A stretch of DNA of 40,843 nucleotides. Origin: Chryseobacterium sp. S0630. Its GTDB lineage: Bacteria > Bacteroidota > Bacteroidia > Flavobacteriales > Weeksellaceae. Shown here piece by piece: positions 1 through 7,540 of the stretch. Made by a program: the position numbers and the translations under genes. Location of the stretch: positions 1-40,843 of the forward strand of contig NZ_JAMZGF010000051.1 of NCBI RefSeq assembly GCF_024158915.1. The letters run 5' to 3'. The notes under the pieces are model-generated. The model did not search any database. It saw only the letters and a list, made by a program, of their open reading frames with translations, and was not told where the DNA came from. Position 1 is the stretch's first letter, and every line of letters starts with the position of its first letter.

Positions 1-64
1 AGTGAAACGTGCTTGCGAACGGAAAAATAAAATTGATTTGTGCCCATAGTGGCAGAAAAAAAAT

Positions 65-1033
65 ATGAAAAATAAATACAGAATATTAAAAATTGTTGTC
101 ACTGTAATTATCCTGGGATTGTTACTGAGCTTCTCATTGAGAAGATTCAGCCGTGAGCAGATTACGGACAATAAGATTTCTGTAAAAATGAGCGAGAAAA
201 CTCCGGTATATTTTGTTGACGAAAAAGACATCAGGGAAATTGTAAAAAAAGAAAATCCTTCAGGAAAAGTGGGAGATCTTAACATTCCTTCTTTGGAAAA
301 AAAGATCAATTCCCTTCCGGCAGTAGACAGTGCCAATGTTTATCTGAACCTGAACGGAAAGCTCAATCTGGATATCAAACAGAGAGTGCCCGTTTTCAGA
401 TTAAATAAAGATGGAAAAGACTTTTATGTAGATGAAAAAGGAATTGAATTCCCTATTTCAAGAACCTATTCACACCCATGTATGCTGGTAACCGGAAGCG
501 TACAGCCGGATGAATATGAAAAGCTGGCGGAACTGGTAGAAAAGATAGACAAAGATGATTTCAGTAAGAAATATTTTATCGGAATCTCTAAGAGTAAAGA
601 TAGCTATAGCCTTCTGACAAGTGAAGGAAACTACAGAGTAGAAATTGGAGACCTTGATAATATTGATTTTAAAGTAAAAGGATTTAAAACCTTTGTAGAA
701 AAATACCTTGTGTATCAAGACCCTCAGAAATACAGCATGGTTTCTGTAAAATATCAGAATCAGATTGTCACTACTTTAAACCCCTATTTTAAAGAAAATG
801 ACAGTATTTTAAAGGCAGGAAAGATGGAATTGGCAAAAGTTCCTTCCCCAACAGCCGCTAAAAAGACGGAAGCTAAACCCAAAATAGCAGAGGTAAAAAA
901 AAGTAACTCCACTTCGGTAAAACCGAAAGAGAGTACCAAACCGAAAGGACCAACAAAAGAAACTAAAAAAGTGGAAAAAAAGCCACCCGTCAAGGCGCAG
1001 TCCAAGCCTAAGGCAAAAGTAAAAATAGAATAA
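65..1033 (+). CDS. ftsQ: Cell division protein FtsQ/DivIB
   Basis: Bitopic membrane protein of the divisome that links early (FtsA/FtsZ) and late (FtsL/B, FtsW/I) division proteins. A short basic cytoplasmic start is followed by one membrane segment at about residues 9-25. A POTRA-like domain follows (about 48-115, with conserved-looking KINSLPAVDSANVYL and DIKQRVPVFRL stretches), then a beta domain to about 245. Position directly before ftsA and ftsZ supports the call. Residues about 255-322 form a Lys/Pro/Thr-rich low-complexity tail that would lie in the periplasm; this is longer than the basic family core. The ATG at 65 is preceded by an A-rich stretch; no Shine-Dalgarno is expected in this phylum. 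murC would be expected just upstream, outside the window. Confidence 0.93.
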   Translation: MKNKYRILKIVVTVIILGLLLSFSLRRFSREQITDNKISVKMSEKTPVYFVDEKDIREIVKKENPSGKVGDLNIPSLEKKINSLPAVDSANVYLNLNGKLNLDIKQRVPVFRLNKDGKDFYVDEKGIEFPISRTYSHPCMLVTGSVQPDEYEKLAELVEKIDKDDFSKKYFIGISKSKDSYSLLTSEGNYRVEIGDLDNIDFKVKGFKTFVEKYLVYQDPQKYSMVSVKYQNQIVTTLNPYFKENDSILKAGKMELAKVPSPTAAKKTEAKPKIAEVKKSNSTSVKPKESTKPKGPTKETKKVEKKPPVKAQSKPKAKVKIE

Positions 1034-1111
1034 GTCCCTCAGGGCATTTAATACACAAATAGGAGCCTATCCTTATAGATAAAAAAGTAGAAAAAATCAA
1101 ATCGATATAAA

Positions 1112-2497
1112 ATGGAAAATCAAGAGTATTCAGTAGGTCTGGACATCGGGACAACGAAGATAGTCGCGATTGTCGGAAGAAGGAATGCACACGGGAAAAT
1201 AGAAGTTCTCGGTGTAGGAAAAGCTAAAAGTCTTGGTGTTCATAAAGGTATTGTGAATAATATTTCACAAACTATTAATTCAATCAAGGCTGCAGTATCC
1301 GAAGCACAATCCAGTGCTGGAGTTCCTATCCGCAAAGTTACGGTAGGTATTGCAGGAAAACACATCCGTTCTCTGCAGCACTCCGATTATATTATGCGTG
1401 AACATCCTGATAAATTTATTACAGACGATGACATCGAAGCATTAAAAGATCAGGTAAAAAAGCTGGTTATGCTTCCTGGAGAAGAAATTATCCACGTACT
1501 TCCTCAAGAATATAAAGTGGATTCCGAGGGGGAAATTCAGGAACCTGTCGGAATGCATGGAAAACGTTTAGAAGCCAACTTCCACGTTGTAGTAGGGCAA
1601 ATGGGCAGCATCAGAAATATTGCAAGATGCGTTCGTGAAGCCGGATTAGAAATGGAAGCCCTTACTTTAGAGCCATTGGCATCTTCAGAAGCTGTCCTTA
1701 CAAAAGAAGAAAAAGAAGCTGGTGTAGCCATTGTTGACATTGGTGGTGGTACAACAGATATTGCGATCTTTAAAGATAATATCATCCGTCATACCTGTGT
1801 GATTCCATACGGAGGCGGAATTATTACCGAAGATATCAAAGAAGGCTGTTCCATCATAGAGAAACATGCAGAACAACTGAAAGTAAAGTTTGGTTCGGCT
1901 GTTCCCGAATTAGAAAAAGACAGTACTTTTGTAACCATTCCCGGGCTTCACGGAAGACCGGACAAAGAAATTTCTTTAAAAACTCTCGCACAGATCATCA
2001 ACGCAAGAGTAGAAGAAGTTTTGGAAATGGTAAATACAGAACTGAAAGCTTACGGTGCTTTTGAACAAAAGAAAAAACTGATTGCCGGAATTGTTCTTAC
2101 AGGTGGTGGTTCAAACCTTAAACACCTTCGTCAGCTGGCCAATTATACAACAGGTTTTGACAGCAGAATCGGTTTTGCGAATGAATATATCGCCAATGAT
2201 AAAAATCAATATCTGAAAGGCCCTGAATTTGCTACCTCTATCGGATTACTGATGGAGAGTTTGAAGATCAGAGACAAAAAGCAGAATATTGACGAAGTTG
2301 TAGAAGTTGTTACAGAACAGCCAAAACCGGAAGTTACTGCAGCACAGACAGAAACTGTTCAACCTGTTCAGCATGCGACGCCCGTTCAGGAGCAGCAATC
2401 TGTTGAAAATGAAAGACAGGAGAATAGAAAGGCGAAATTAACCTTCGGGCAGTCGCTTATGGAAAAAGTAAAAAAATTCTTTGAAGAAGTAGAATAA
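1112..2497 (+). CDS. ftsA: Cell division protein FtsA
   Basis: Actin-like ATPase that tethers FtsZ filaments to the inner membrane. Visible motifs are phosphate-1 LDIGTTK (about residues 9-15), the phosphate-2 motif VDIGGGTTDIAIF (about 208-220) and the adenosine motif VLTGGGSNL near residue 330. The SHS2/1C insertion is in the expected place. After residue 390 there is a Glu/Gln/Pro/Val-rich linker, then a C-terminal amphipathic helix (GQSLMEKVKKFFEEVE) that should insert into the membrane. It lies 78 nt after ftsQ and 122 nt before ftsZ, the usual dcw order. 461 residues is somewhat longer than the E. coli protein because of the linker. Confidence 0.96.
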   Translation: MENQEYSVGLDIGTTKIVAIVGRRNAHGKIEVLGVGKAKSLGVHKGIVNNISQTINSIKAAVSEAQSSAGVPIRKVTVGIAGKHIRSLQHSDYIMREHPDKFITDDDIEALKDQVKKLVMLPGEEIIHVLPQEYKVDSEGEIQEPVGMHGKRLEANFHVVVGQMGSIRNIARCVREAGLEMEALTLEPLASSEAVLTKEEKEAGVAIVDIGGGTTDIAIFKDNIIRHTCVIPYGGGIITEDIKEGCSIIEKHAEQLKVKFGSAVPELEKDSTFVTIPGLHGRPDKEISLKTLAQIINARVEEVLEMVNTELKAYGAFEQKKKLIAGIVLTGGGSNLKHLRQLANYTTGFDSRIGFANEYIANDKNQYLKGPEFATSIGLLMESLKIRDKKQNIDEVVEVVTEQPKPEVTAAQTETVQPVQHATPVQEQQSVENERQENRKAKLTFGQSLMEKVKKFFEEVE

Positions 2498-2619
2498 ATA
2501 TAAATGATACAAGATTAATGGTTAATGATAGCTGGAAATAATTTAATATTTATTAATTTAATAACAAATATCATTCATCAATTATCATCTATCACTTATC
2601 AATTATTAAAAGTATAGTT

Positions 2620-4533
2620 ATGGAAAATATAGGTACACAAGGATTTTCATTTGATTTGCCAAAAGGAAATTCATCCATCATAAAAGTAATCGGTGTAGGA
2701 GGCGGTGGAAACAACGCTTTGAAGCACATGTACGAGAAAGGAATTCACGGAGTTGATTTCGTGATTTGTAATACAGATGCTCAAACGTTAGATAATAACC
2801 CGGTAGCCAATAAAGTTCAGTTGGGAACTTCTATTACAGAAGGTCTTGGAGCTGGTGCCGATCCTGAAGTAGGAGAAAAATCAGCCATCGAAAGTATTGA
2901 AGATATCAAGGCTGCTATGGGCCAAAACACCAAGATGGTGTTTATCACTGCCGGAATGGGTGGTGGTACAGGTACCGGAGCCGCTCCTGTCATTGCAAAA
3001 GTAGCAAAAGACATGGGAATTCTTACCGTAGGTATTGTTACCGTTCCTTTCAGTTTTGAAGGGAAAAGAAGACTGGATCAGGCTGAAAATGGTCTTGATA
3101 AACTAAAAAATAATGTTGATTCATTAATTGTGATCAACAATGACAAGCTAAGACAGCAGTTTGGAAACCTTGGGTTCAAACAAGGGTTTTCAAAAGCCGA
3201 TGAAGTTTTAGCCAATGCTGCTAAAGGTATGGCAGAAGTTATTACAGGTTACTTTGATGTAAACATTGACTTTAGAGATGCTAAATCTGTACTTCAGAAT
3301 TCCGGTACTGCATTGATGTCTACTGGAACTGCTTCAGGTGAAAATAAGGCTGAAGAAGCTGTAAGAAAGGCCCTTGATTCTCCGTTATTGAATGATAATA
3401 AGATCACAGGTGCTAAAAACGTCCTGTTATTGATCAGAAGTGGTGCTGAAGAAGTTACTATGGATGAAATCGGTATCATCATGGACCACATCCAGAAAGA
3501 AGCAGGAAACACTGCAGATATCATTTTCGGGGTGGGTGCAGATGAAGAATTGGGAGATGCAGTAAGCGTTCTTGTCATCGCAACAGGATTCTCTAATGAT
3601 AATAAGAAGTTTGCAGGACCTACAGAGAAAATCAGAATCAGTCTTAACGACAGTTTTGAATCTCCTAAAAATTCTCCTTTCAAAACAAGAGAAGAAAGAG
3701 AATCAACTCCTGAGGCAACGCATGATTTTGGAGGAAAAAACCTTTTCAGACTGGATGACGAAGACAATGACACTCCGTTCAATGTGACGTCTACTGAAAA
3801 AAAAATGATTATTGAAGAAGAGCAGCCGAGAACTGAAATAAAATTCTTTGATAAAGAGGAAGATACAGTAAATACTCCGGAACAAAGCTGGAGAAATGAA
3901 GAAGAAGGAGGAGAAGAATATAGCTTATTAGCTATTGATGAAGAACATGATGATCCTAACGATCTTGAGATCCAGTCTTTCTCATTTGATTTTGAAAACA
4001 AAAAAGAGGAACCACAATCCGGAACTCCATTCAACAATTCGTTTTCAAATGAAAAACCTGTTGAATTCAGTTTCTTTGTAAACGAGCCTATCAGAAATGA
4101 GCCTAATAGCGATTTTGGACAGCCTAAAGCTGAGTTTAATACTCCTACCAATGCTGCAGTAGCTGAACCAGCTCAAAAGATTGAAACGTTCTACCAGAAA
4201 CAGGAAGAACCAAAGGTTGAAACAAGATCAACTTTTGAAAACAAAACAGAAATTGAAACTCCGAAAACTGAAGAATCAGAATTCACCTTCGTGAATAAAA
4301 CGATTGATCAGGACAGAGTGATTGAAAGAAGAAATAAATTAAAAGAATTCAACTCCCGTTATCAAAATTTTGACAGCACAAGTGAGTTTGAATCTATTCC
4401 AGCTTTCAAAAGAAAAAATATTTCGATCGACGGAAACAATGCATCAGACCAGAATATCAACACTTACCTGTCTGATAACAATGGATCTATGCAGATCAGA
4501 GAAAACAGATTTTTAAATAAAGATGTAGACTAA
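2620..4533 (+). CDS. ftsZ: Cell division protein FtsZ
   Basis: Tubulin-like GTPase that forms the Z ring. The GTPase domain covers about residues 18-335: GVGGGGNNA at 25-33, signature loop GGGTGTG at 114-120, and a T7 synergy loop with N215, D217 and D220 (VNIDFRDAKSVL). 637 residues is far above the 380-400 of many bacterial FtsZs. The excess is an acidic, low-complexity linker from about 336 to 588. A conserved-peptide-like motif, ESIPAFKRKNISI, sits at about 590-602, but about 35 residues follow it, so the motif is internal rather than terminal. A long antisense reading frame over the linker is only a shadow of its codon bias. Confidence 0.97.
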   Translation: MENIGTQGFSFDLPKGNSSIIKVIGVGGGGNNALKHMYEKGIHGVDFVICNTDAQTLDNNPVANKVQLGTSITEGLGAGADPEVGEKSAIESIEDIKAAMGQNTKMVFITAGMGGGTGTGAAPVIAKVAKDMGILTVGIVTVPFSFEGKRRLDQAENGLDKLKNNVDSLIVINNDKLRQQFGNLGFKQGFSKADEVLANAAKGMAEVITGYFDVNIDFRDAKSVLQNSGTALMSTGTASGENKAEEAVRKALDSPLLNDNKITGAKNVLLLIRSGAEEVTMDEIGIIMDHIQKEAGNTADIIFGVGADEELGDAVSVLVIATGFSNDNKKFAGPTEKIRISLNDSFESPKNSPFKTREERESTPEATHDFGGKNLFRLDDEDNDTPFNVTSTEKKMIIEEEQPRTEIKFFDKEEDTVNTPEQSWRNEEEGGEEYSLLAIDEEHDDPNDLEIQSFSFDFENKKEEPQSGTPFNNSFSNEKPVEFSFFVNEPIRNEPNSDFGQPKAEFNTPTNAAVAEPAQKIETFYQKQEEPKVETRSTFENKTEIETPKTEESEFTFVNKTIDQDRVIERRNKLKEFNSRYQNFDSTSEFESIPAFKRKNISIDGNNASDQNINTYLSDNNGSMQIRENRFLNKDVD

Positions 4534-4551
4534 AATTAATTTGAAAATGGA

Positions 4552-4691
4552 ATAATTTGAGAATTTGAAAATTAACCAACTGGTAGATATTCGGTGTATT
4601 GGCTAATTATTTTAATTAATAATATAAAGCTCAATCATTTACCGATGTTTTATTATTTTCAAATTATTTCATTCTCAAATTCTCAAATTAT
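4552..4691. repeat. Intergenic inverted repeat before the yqeY gene
   Basis: A 21-nt arm at 4552-4572 is the reverse complement, at 20 of 21 positions, of 4671-4691; 98 nt separate them. Both arms are built from the unit AATTTGAGAAT. The right arm ends 6 nt before the ATG at 4698, so a folded leader could affect translation of the downstream gene. Such AT-rich inverted stretches look like non-coding repeat debris typical of flavobacterial genomes. Confidence 0.6.
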
Positions 4692-4697
4692 AAACTT

Positions 4698-5144
4698 ATG
4701 AGTTTAGAAAATACAATAAACGAAGCTATAAAAACAGCAATGAGAGCGAAAGACAAAGTAGCTTTGGACTCTCTGCGTGCTGTGAAATCTCAGATATTAC
4801 TGCTTAAAACGGAAGCCATCGGAGCTGAAGTAACCGCAGAACAGGAAATTGCTATTCTTCAGAGAATGGTAAAACAACGTAAGGATTCTTACGACCAATT
4901 TACTGCACAGGGAAGAAATGATCTTGCAGAAGTAGAAGACGCTCAAATGAAAGTTATTGAGCAATTCTTACCTAAACAGCTTTCAGCTGAAGAATTAGAA
5001 ACAGAAATGAAAAATATTATTTCTGAAACCGGAGCTGAATCTGTTAAAGATTTAGGGAAGGTAATGGGAGCTGCATCGAAAGCATTAGCCGGAAAATCAG
5101 ACGGAAAAAGTATTTCCGAGATGGCTAAAAAGCTCCTTTCTTAA
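4698..5144 (+). CDS. GatB/YqeY domain-containing protein
   Basis: 148-residue protein matching the YqeY family over its whole length. The N-terminal helical part has the typical start SLENTINEAIKTAMRAKDKVALDSLRAVKSQI, and the small C-terminal helical domain ends GAASKALAGKSDGKSISEMAKKLL. The C-terminal domain is shared with the tail of GatB, the amidotransferase subunit acting on Asp-/Glu-tRNA, which suggests tRNA or RNA contact. The cellular role of stand-alone YqeY proteins is not established. It is the last gene of the division cluster and is followed by a strong hairpin at 5243. Confidence 0.9.
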   Translation: MSLENTINEAIKTAMRAKDKVALDSLRAVKSQILLLKTEAIGAEVTAEQEIAILQRMVKQRKDSYDQFTAQGRNDLAEVEDAQMKVIEQFLPKQLSAEELETEMKNIISETGAESVKDLGKVMGAASKALAGKSDGKSISEMAKKLLS

Positions 5145-5242
5145 TGGTGATTTGCGCTTGGACTTAGATTTATTTCAAAGCCCAAAAACGCTTCTCACTC
5201 CATAACTATAGGATATACAACCTTTGCATATCGATTTGATTA

Positions 5243-5272
5243 GAAGCCCGGAACTGTTCAGTTCCGGGCTTC
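5243..5272 (+). terminator. Hairpin terminator after the division cluster
   Basis: Perfect palindrome: GAAGCCCGGAACTG (5243-5256), TT, then its exact complement to 5272. In practice this is a 12-bp GC-rich stem with a 6-nt loop, followed by ACTTTCTTT. It lies 98 nt after the yqeY stop. Confidence 0.75.
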
Positions 5273-5544
5273 ACTTTCTTTGGATATTAAAGTTTGTTAA
5301 TCAGTTTGATTCTAAACTGAAAGAGAATTAAGCTACTACCATATTTCAGAGAGTATTTAAGTGATTGATTGCTTGAGGGAAAGCTTCAAATGTTTTTTTC
5401 ACGGTCGTTTGTTTTTCAGAATCATTTCAAATTTAATAATAATATTTTATTATTCCTAGCGTTAATTCACTTTTTTTAGAATATTATTACAATATTAATA
5501 CTTGGTTAATTTTATATGACTAATCAATTGATAGTTTTTATATA
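5273..5544. other. Intergenic region, no gene seen
   Basis: Part of the 452-nt gap between the yqeY gene (ends 5144) and the bacilliredoxin gene (starts 5597). I find no credible open frame. It holds AT-rich sequence with a weak hairpin around AATAATAATATTTTATTATT; the terminator lies to the left and the promoter to the right. Confidence 0.6.
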
Positions 5545-5575
5545 TTGAACAAACGCAAAGAATTGCTTAACTTTG
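5545..5575 (+). promoter_or_regulatory. Bacteroidota-type promoter for the bacilliredoxin gene
   Basis: A TTG (-33 element) at 5545-5547 and TAACTTTG at 5568-5575, which fits the -7 consensus TAnnTTTG exactly, with 20 nt between them. The ATG at 5597 follows by 21 nt, giving a short leader. The spacer contains AACGCAAAG, a 9-mer that recurs at 9068 and 19714. Confidence 0.65.
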
Positions 5576-5596
5576 TAGAGATAAAAAACAAAATAT

Positions 5597-6007
5597 ATGT
5601 ATCCAACAGATTTAGTAATGCCTATGAAGGCAGAGCTTACAGATAAAGGTTTCCAGGATTTAACAACTCCTACTCAGGTAGAAGATGCTTTGAAGCAGTC
5701 CGGAACTACATTATTGGTCATCAACTCTGTATGTGGTTGTGCTGCAGGTGCTGCAAGACCAGGAGTAGTATACTCTTTAACAGGAGATAAAAAACCAGAC
5801 CATTTAACTACTGTCTTTGCAGGATTTGATACTGAGGCTGTAACAGAAGCAAGAAAGCACCTTGCTCCATTCCCTCCAAGTTCTCCATGTGTAGCACTTT
5901 TCAAAGATGGTGAATTGGTTCACATGCTGGAAAGACACCACATTGAAGGAAACCCTGCAGGAGCTATCGCAGCTAACCTTCAGGCAGCATACGACGAATA
6001 CTGCTAA
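5597..6007 (+). CDS. BrxA/BrxB (YphP/YqiW) family bacilliredoxin
   Basis: 136-residue thioredoxin-fold protein of the DUF1094 family, matching the usual length. The redox motif is Cys46-Gly-Cys48 (SVCGCAAGAARPG), the CGC motif of bacilliredoxins that remove bacillithiol from S-bacillithiolated proteins in Firmicutes. Family features SPCVALFKDGELVHMLERHHIEG and a C-terminal ...DEYC are present. Flavobacteria of this group are thought to make bacillithiol or a related thiol, so the same role is plausible, but the substrate here is inferred. It is monocistronic, with its own promoter and terminator. Confidence 0.93.
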   Translation: MYPTDLVMPMKAELTDKGFQDLTTPTQVEDALKQSGTTLLVINSVCGCAAGAARPGVVYSLTGDKKPDHLTTVFAGFDTEAVTEARKHLAPFPPSSPCVALFKDGELVHMLERHHIEGNPAGAIAANLQAAYDEYC

Positions 6008-6028
6008 GAAGCAATATATTAAATATCA

Positions 6029-6059
6029 AACCGTTACAAGTTTTGTAACGGTTTTTTTA
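6029..6059 (+). terminator. Rho-independent terminator of the bacilliredoxin gene
   Basis: AACCGTTACAA (6029-6039), a 3-nt loop, TTGTAACGGTT (6043-6053), then a T run to 6059. The 11-bp stem is perfect and starts 21 nt after the stop codon. The convergent gene ends at 6094. Confidence 0.9.
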
Positions 6060-6093
6060 TTGAAATTATACCATTTTGCATACAGATCTTTAA

Positions 6094-7128
6094 TTACTCA
6101 GTTGGGGAAAATCCGGTTATTTTCATATAATAAACATGACCTGGGTTATTATTTTCATAGTGTATTGCAAGTATACCACTACCGGCAGGGCTCTCTATAA
6201 CTTTAAATTTATAATCAACACTTCCTCCTACTCCTGCATAATCACTGGTTGTTACAGTTACAGTATCAGTAAGGTTATTGGTAACTGTTGCAGTGGGTCC
6301 CTCAGAACTGGTAGTAATAACATATAGTACTGGCTGACCTTGGCTGTTTAAAGATGCTGTCATAGTAAATATTTCCCCTGTATTTCCCCAATATGCCTGC
6401 CCCAAGCTAACTGTAAAAAGCGCACCTGGCTTTAAGTCTTGCAAAATGGCAGGACCAGTCAGTCCCGGACCAGCATTCCATTCTGGAGAGATATATGCCC
6501 GAACTGGATTATTACGCCAGCTGGCAACACCATTATTATCAGACATCAGAACTTTATTATTTCCCTGTGTTCCGTCTTTGAGCTGTAATCCACCAGCTGT
6601 TGTACCGTTATCTATAATCAGCTTGGAATTTCCTCCACCTGCAGGTACTGTATTCGTACCAATCAGCACCTGCTGGGTGCTGGTGGTTCTCATCGCTTCA
6701 ATATTGTTGGTTTTGGTAATAAGATCAACATTATCTGTAGTTCCTATAAAATTAGTTCCGGCAGCTGTTCCCGAATTTCCGGTAAGCTTCCAGTAGTCAT
6801 TGGGTACGCTAGTGGACGTAATAACTCTCTGCCATACAATCCCATCAAAATAATAGTATCCTATTGATGTAATATTTGCTCTGGGCCCAGCTGTATCACC
6901 TCCGGTAATATCTGTAATATATACCAAAGCTCCGGTTTGTGTAGCTGTATATAGGGTTCCTTTACCTGTAAGCTCGGCGCGGGTAAGACGTGGAGCCTGT
7001 AAACCATCTGCATCTGCAGTACCTAGCTTAGCTTTAACATCCAAAGTCGTGGCAGGAGCAGTAGTATTAATTCCCACCTGAGAATAAGCAAGCCCGGATA
7101 TGAGCGCTGCAATTAAAGATTTTTTCAT
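6094..7128 (-). CDS. Secreted hypothetical protein with a VGINTTAP repeat-type N-terminus
   Basis: 344 residues with an N-terminal signal peptide (MKKSLIAALISGLAYS, cleavage probably before QVGINT). The mature start VGINTTAPATTLDVKAKLG...GLQAPRLTRAEL is the signature of a large group of Flavobacteriia exported proteins, often described as tail-fibre-like or hypothetical. Segments such as TGALVYITD, GYYYFDGIVWQRV and VLMSDNNGVASWRNNPV also belong to that group. The C-terminal 120 residues are beta-rich and Thr/Gly-rich. I see no T9SS sorting domain and no catalytic motif. Probably an extracellular or surface structural protein; exact function unknown. Confidence 0.8.
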   Translation of the reverse strand: MKKSLIAALISGLAYSQVGINTTAPATTLDVKAKLGTADADGLQAPRLTRAELTGKGTLYTATQTGALVYITDITGGDTAGPRANITSIGYYYFDGIVWQRVITSTSVPNDYWKLTGNSGTAAGTNFIGTTDNVDLITKTNNIEAMRTTSTQQVLIGTNTVPAGGGNSKLIIDNGTTAGGLQLKDGTQGNNKVLMSDNNGVASWRNNPVRAYISPEWNAGPGLTGPAILQDLKPGALFTVSLGQAYWGNTGEIFTMTASLNSQGQPVLYVITTSSEGPTATVTNNLTDTVTVTTSDYAGVGGSVDYKFKVIESPAGSGILAIHYENNNPGHVYYMKITGFSPTE

Positions 7129-7527
7129 AGTATCTGTAGTTTAAAGTTAGCTAATTAAGTTGGTGGGTTATTTAATCCCTTCATTTACTAGTTTTACTAA
7201 GTCCTATTTTTAAATCAATTAATTATGAGAATATTTTAAAATCATTATTTACTAACCAATTGAATGTAACAAACTTAGACCAGTACGTCAACATATCCTA
7301 TGGGTATTTCACATAATTATTAGCAAATTTTCAAAAACAAACTACCATTCGAAGGCAAAAACAGTGACTCAACCTTTTTCCTTTCATACATTAAATTGTT
7401 GATAATATCACAGGACCATTTACTGAGAAATTGAGTAATCAGAAGTAATCATTTCTTTTTAAAACTAAAAGACTATAGAATTTTTATTGAAGACTAAAAA
7501 AAAATTTTCTGAAAATTCAAATATCAT
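7129..7527. other. Divergent intergenic region, 412 nt in all
   Basis: Lies between the leftward secreted-protein gene and the rightward GH3 gene. It contains a possible leftward -7 box at 7270 and the rightward one at 7528. A TTG-initiated extension of the GH3 frame begins at 7487 but is unlikely to be translated. I see no RNA gene or other open frame. Confidence 0.55.
7270..7277 (-). promoter_or_regulatory. Possible -7 element for the secreted-protein gene
   Basis: Reads TAAGTTTG on the minus strand, a full match to TAnnTTTG. It is about 140 nt before the ATG at 7128. No TTG lies at the right distance upstream, so support is limited to the -7 box. Confidence 0.35.
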
Positions 7528-7535
7528 TATATTTG
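7528..7535 (+). promoter_or_regulatory. -7 element just before the GH3 start codon
   Basis: TATATTTG matches TAnnTTTG exactly and ends 5 nt before the ATG at 7541. If used, transcription would start at or next to the ATG, giving a leaderless mRNA. No clear -33 TTG is present. Confidence 0.4.
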
Positions 7536-7540
7536 TTGAA

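Noticed and set aside
2..49. Short open frame at the very start, possibly the tail of murC
   Set aside because: The few residues visible do not match a MurC C-terminus that I can recognise, and other frames are equally short.
3294..4151. Long antisense open frame (285 codons) over ftsZ
   Set aside because: It mirrors the acidic, codon-biased linker of ftsZ; the Ser/Leu-rich product has no family resemblance and ftsZ is certain.
7487..7540. TTG-started N-terminal extension of the GH3 protein
   Set aside because: The extra 18 residues are not like the family, and a -7 promoter box lies within them; ATG 7541 gives the expected start.
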